Notes under the pieces: model-generated
Told to the model about the DNA's origin: nothing
What the model saw: only the letters and a program-made list of their open reading frames with translations
Databases searched by the model: none
Translations under genes and position numbers: made by a program
In this document: in pieces, positions 4,415 through 5,525 of the stretch
Layout: every line of letters begins with the position of its first letter
How positions within the stretch are numbered: position 1 is the stretch's first letter
Assembly: GCA_021844275.1 (NCBI GenBank)
Contig: JAKBTR010000104.1
Span: forward strand, 1-5,525
Direction: 5' to 3'
Origin: Nitrospirota bacterium
GTDB lineage: Bacteria > Nitrospirota_A > Leptospirillia > Leptospirillales > Leptospirillaceae
Length of the DNA: 5,525 nt

Positions 4415-5525
4415 TTACGCCCTGGGCTCTGCAACGTGAAGAACCTCTTGGTAAAAAGGTGTCCGATGCTGTCGTCGGCATCCCTTGTCGTCAAGATGCG
4501 CCTGAAATTCTTCCGGAAAATGGCGGACGAGAGATTCGACCGAATAGGCCGAAGCGGTGATCAGACCGCAGTTTCCCCGTCCCTTGATCATGTCGGAGAT
4601 ACGGAGAATTCGCTGGACGTTCTCCTTAGACGCCTGGCCATTCTCGAAAAGCTCCAGGATATCATGCAGGTTCTCGGTTCCGAGACGACAAGGCGGGCAT
4701 TGCCCGCAGGAACCTGTTTCGTAGAAGGATGAGAATTGCCGGGCCGTTGCAACGGGACAATCCTTATCGGAAAGGACGATGATGCCTCCGGAGCCGATTC
4801 CGGACCCCAATGCCCTGAGCGCGTCGTAATCGAGGGGCGTATCGATGTCCTTGATCGGCAGGACCCCGAAAGATGGTCCTCCCGGATAAAAGCTCTCAAG
4901 GCGTTCTCCGTCCGGAGCCCCTCCTGCATAATCTTCCACGAGGATCCGAAGAGAGGTTCCCAGCGGCAGCTCCACCACGATCGGCCTCTTTACGGAACCG
5001 GTCACGGAAAACACCATCGTTCCGGGACTTTTGGGAAGGCCTCTTTTTCGGAACCATTGGGCTCCATGGCGAAAGATGTGGGAGACGTGGGCATATGTCT
5101 CGACATTGTTGACGACGGTCGGACAGTTGTAAAGTCCCCGATCCGTCGGATATCCCGGTGGTTTGGGACGGGGCTTCGGAGGCCTTCCTTCGAGGGCTTC
5201 CAGAAGGGCCGTCTCTTCCCCTGCGATATAGGCGCTGGGACCGACAAAGATCTCCAGGTCGAGGGAATAGGACGATCCGAGGATCCGCTCTCCCAGGAAC
5301 CCCTCCTGACGGGCTTCGTCCCTGGCTTTTCTCAATGCTTCGATCCCGCGGGGAAAACTGTCCTTGACGAAGAGAATGGCTTTGCGGGCATTCACAGCGT
5401 AAGAGGCGATGATCATGCCTTCAAGGATCTGGTGGGGATTCGTTTCGATCAGAAAATGGTCCTTGTGGCTTCCGGGTTCTCCTTCGCTTCCGTTGGCCAC
5501 CACATACTTTTCCCGGACGCGATGA
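4415..5525 (-). CDS. NuoF-like NADH dehydrogenase flavo-iron-sulfur subunit (divergent), N-terminus outside window
   Basis: NuoF-family subunits carry FMN and a [4Fe-4S] cluster and pass electrons from NADH to Fe-S carriers. The visible 369 residues (His1 coded at 5524-5522) open to the right edge, so the glycine-rich FMN segment is missing. Visible landmarks are VVANGSEGEPGS (8-19) in place of the usual NADESEPG; AYIAGEETALLEALEG (98-113); NCPTVVNNVETYAHV; an SLBB-like domain (about 170-250); and the cluster motif ETGSCGQCPPCRLGTE with Cys273, Cys276 and Cys279, completed by Cys319 in GNCGLITA. All four cluster ligands are present, but the Asp of NADE is Ser, and the Gly and Cys of the usual GAGAYICGEE are replaced. 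This points to a side branch of the family rather than the complex I subunit itself. It is upstream of the ferredoxin and TPR genes and probably in the same transcript. Physiological donor and acceptor are unknown. Confidence 0.88.
   Translation of the reverse strand, partial: HRVREKYVVANGSEGEPGSHKDHFLIETNPHQILEGMIIASYAVNARKAILFVKDSFPRGIEALRKARDEARQEGFLGERILGSSYSLDLEIFVGPSAYIAGEETALLEALEGRPPKPRPKPPGYPTDRGLYNCPTVVNNVETYAHVSHIFRHGAQWFRKRGLPKSPGTMVFSVTGSVKRPIVVELPLGTSLRILVEDYAGGAPDGERLESFYPGGPSFGVLPIKDIDTPLDYDALRALGSGIGSGGIIVLSDKDCPVATARQFSSFYETGSCGQCPPCRLGTENLHDILELFENGQASKENVQRILRISDMIKGRGNCGLITASAYSVESLVRHFPEEFQAHLDDKGCRRQHRTPFYQEVLHVAEPRA

Noticed and set aside
3842..4732. 296-residue open frame on the plus strand opposite the TPR, ferredoxin and NuoF-like genes
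   Set aside because: It is antisense to three well-supported genes, has no recognisable domain, and its composition is what the complement of those codons gives.

Overview
The window comes from a bacterium with moderate GC content and densely packed genes. The outer-membrane-type lipoprotein transglycosylase and the Crp-family regulator suggest a Gram-negative with a cell wall. Overall gene style (moderate GC, use of TTG and GTG starts, very basic exported domains, a divergent NuoF) would suit a Nitrospirota member such as Leptospirillum. That placement is inference from general impression and could not be checked. No mobile element, CRISPR array, tRNA or rRNA was seen.

Layout. (1) 1-428, plus strand: the 3' end of a glycogen synthase gene, cut by the window edge. 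(2) 435-1301, minus strand: a two-gene unit, a Crp-family transcription factor followed 15 bp later by a 45-residue single-span membrane protein; this unit converges on glgA with only 6 bp between the stop codons. (3) 1302-1695: a 394-bp AT-rich divergent regulatory region. It holds a duplicated 32-bp promoter-like block (two copies exactly 145 bp apart, both reading toward crp), three copies of a CCGTCACA-type motif, a dyad, a likely promoter for the rightward gene, and a long leader. (4) 1696-3117, plus strand: an MltD-like lipoprotein lytic transglycosylase with two C-terminal LysM domains, starting at TTG. (5) 3118-3246: a convergent gap with one intrinsic terminator for each direction. 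(6) 3247-5525, minus strand: a compact operon read in the order NuoF-like flavo-iron-sulfur subunit (5' end beyond the window), thioredoxin-like [2Fe-2S] ferredoxin, and a membrane-anchored TPR protein.

How the genes may work together. The NuoF-like protein and the ferredoxin form a plausible NAD(P)H-dependent electron-transfer pair resembling the peripheral tip of complex I, but without a NuoE placed before NuoF in the visible part. The ferredoxin and TPR genes are 4 bp apart and probably translationally coupled. The Crp-family protein keeps residues typical of cyclic-nucleotide and TGTGA-type DNA recognition, and repeated TGTGAC/GTCACA half-sites lie next to its own gene, so autoregulation and control of the divergent mltD is a reasonable hypothesis. 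The strongest unexplained signal is the duplicated promoter-like block in the divergent region. I see no convincing evidence of a wholly new multi-gene system.
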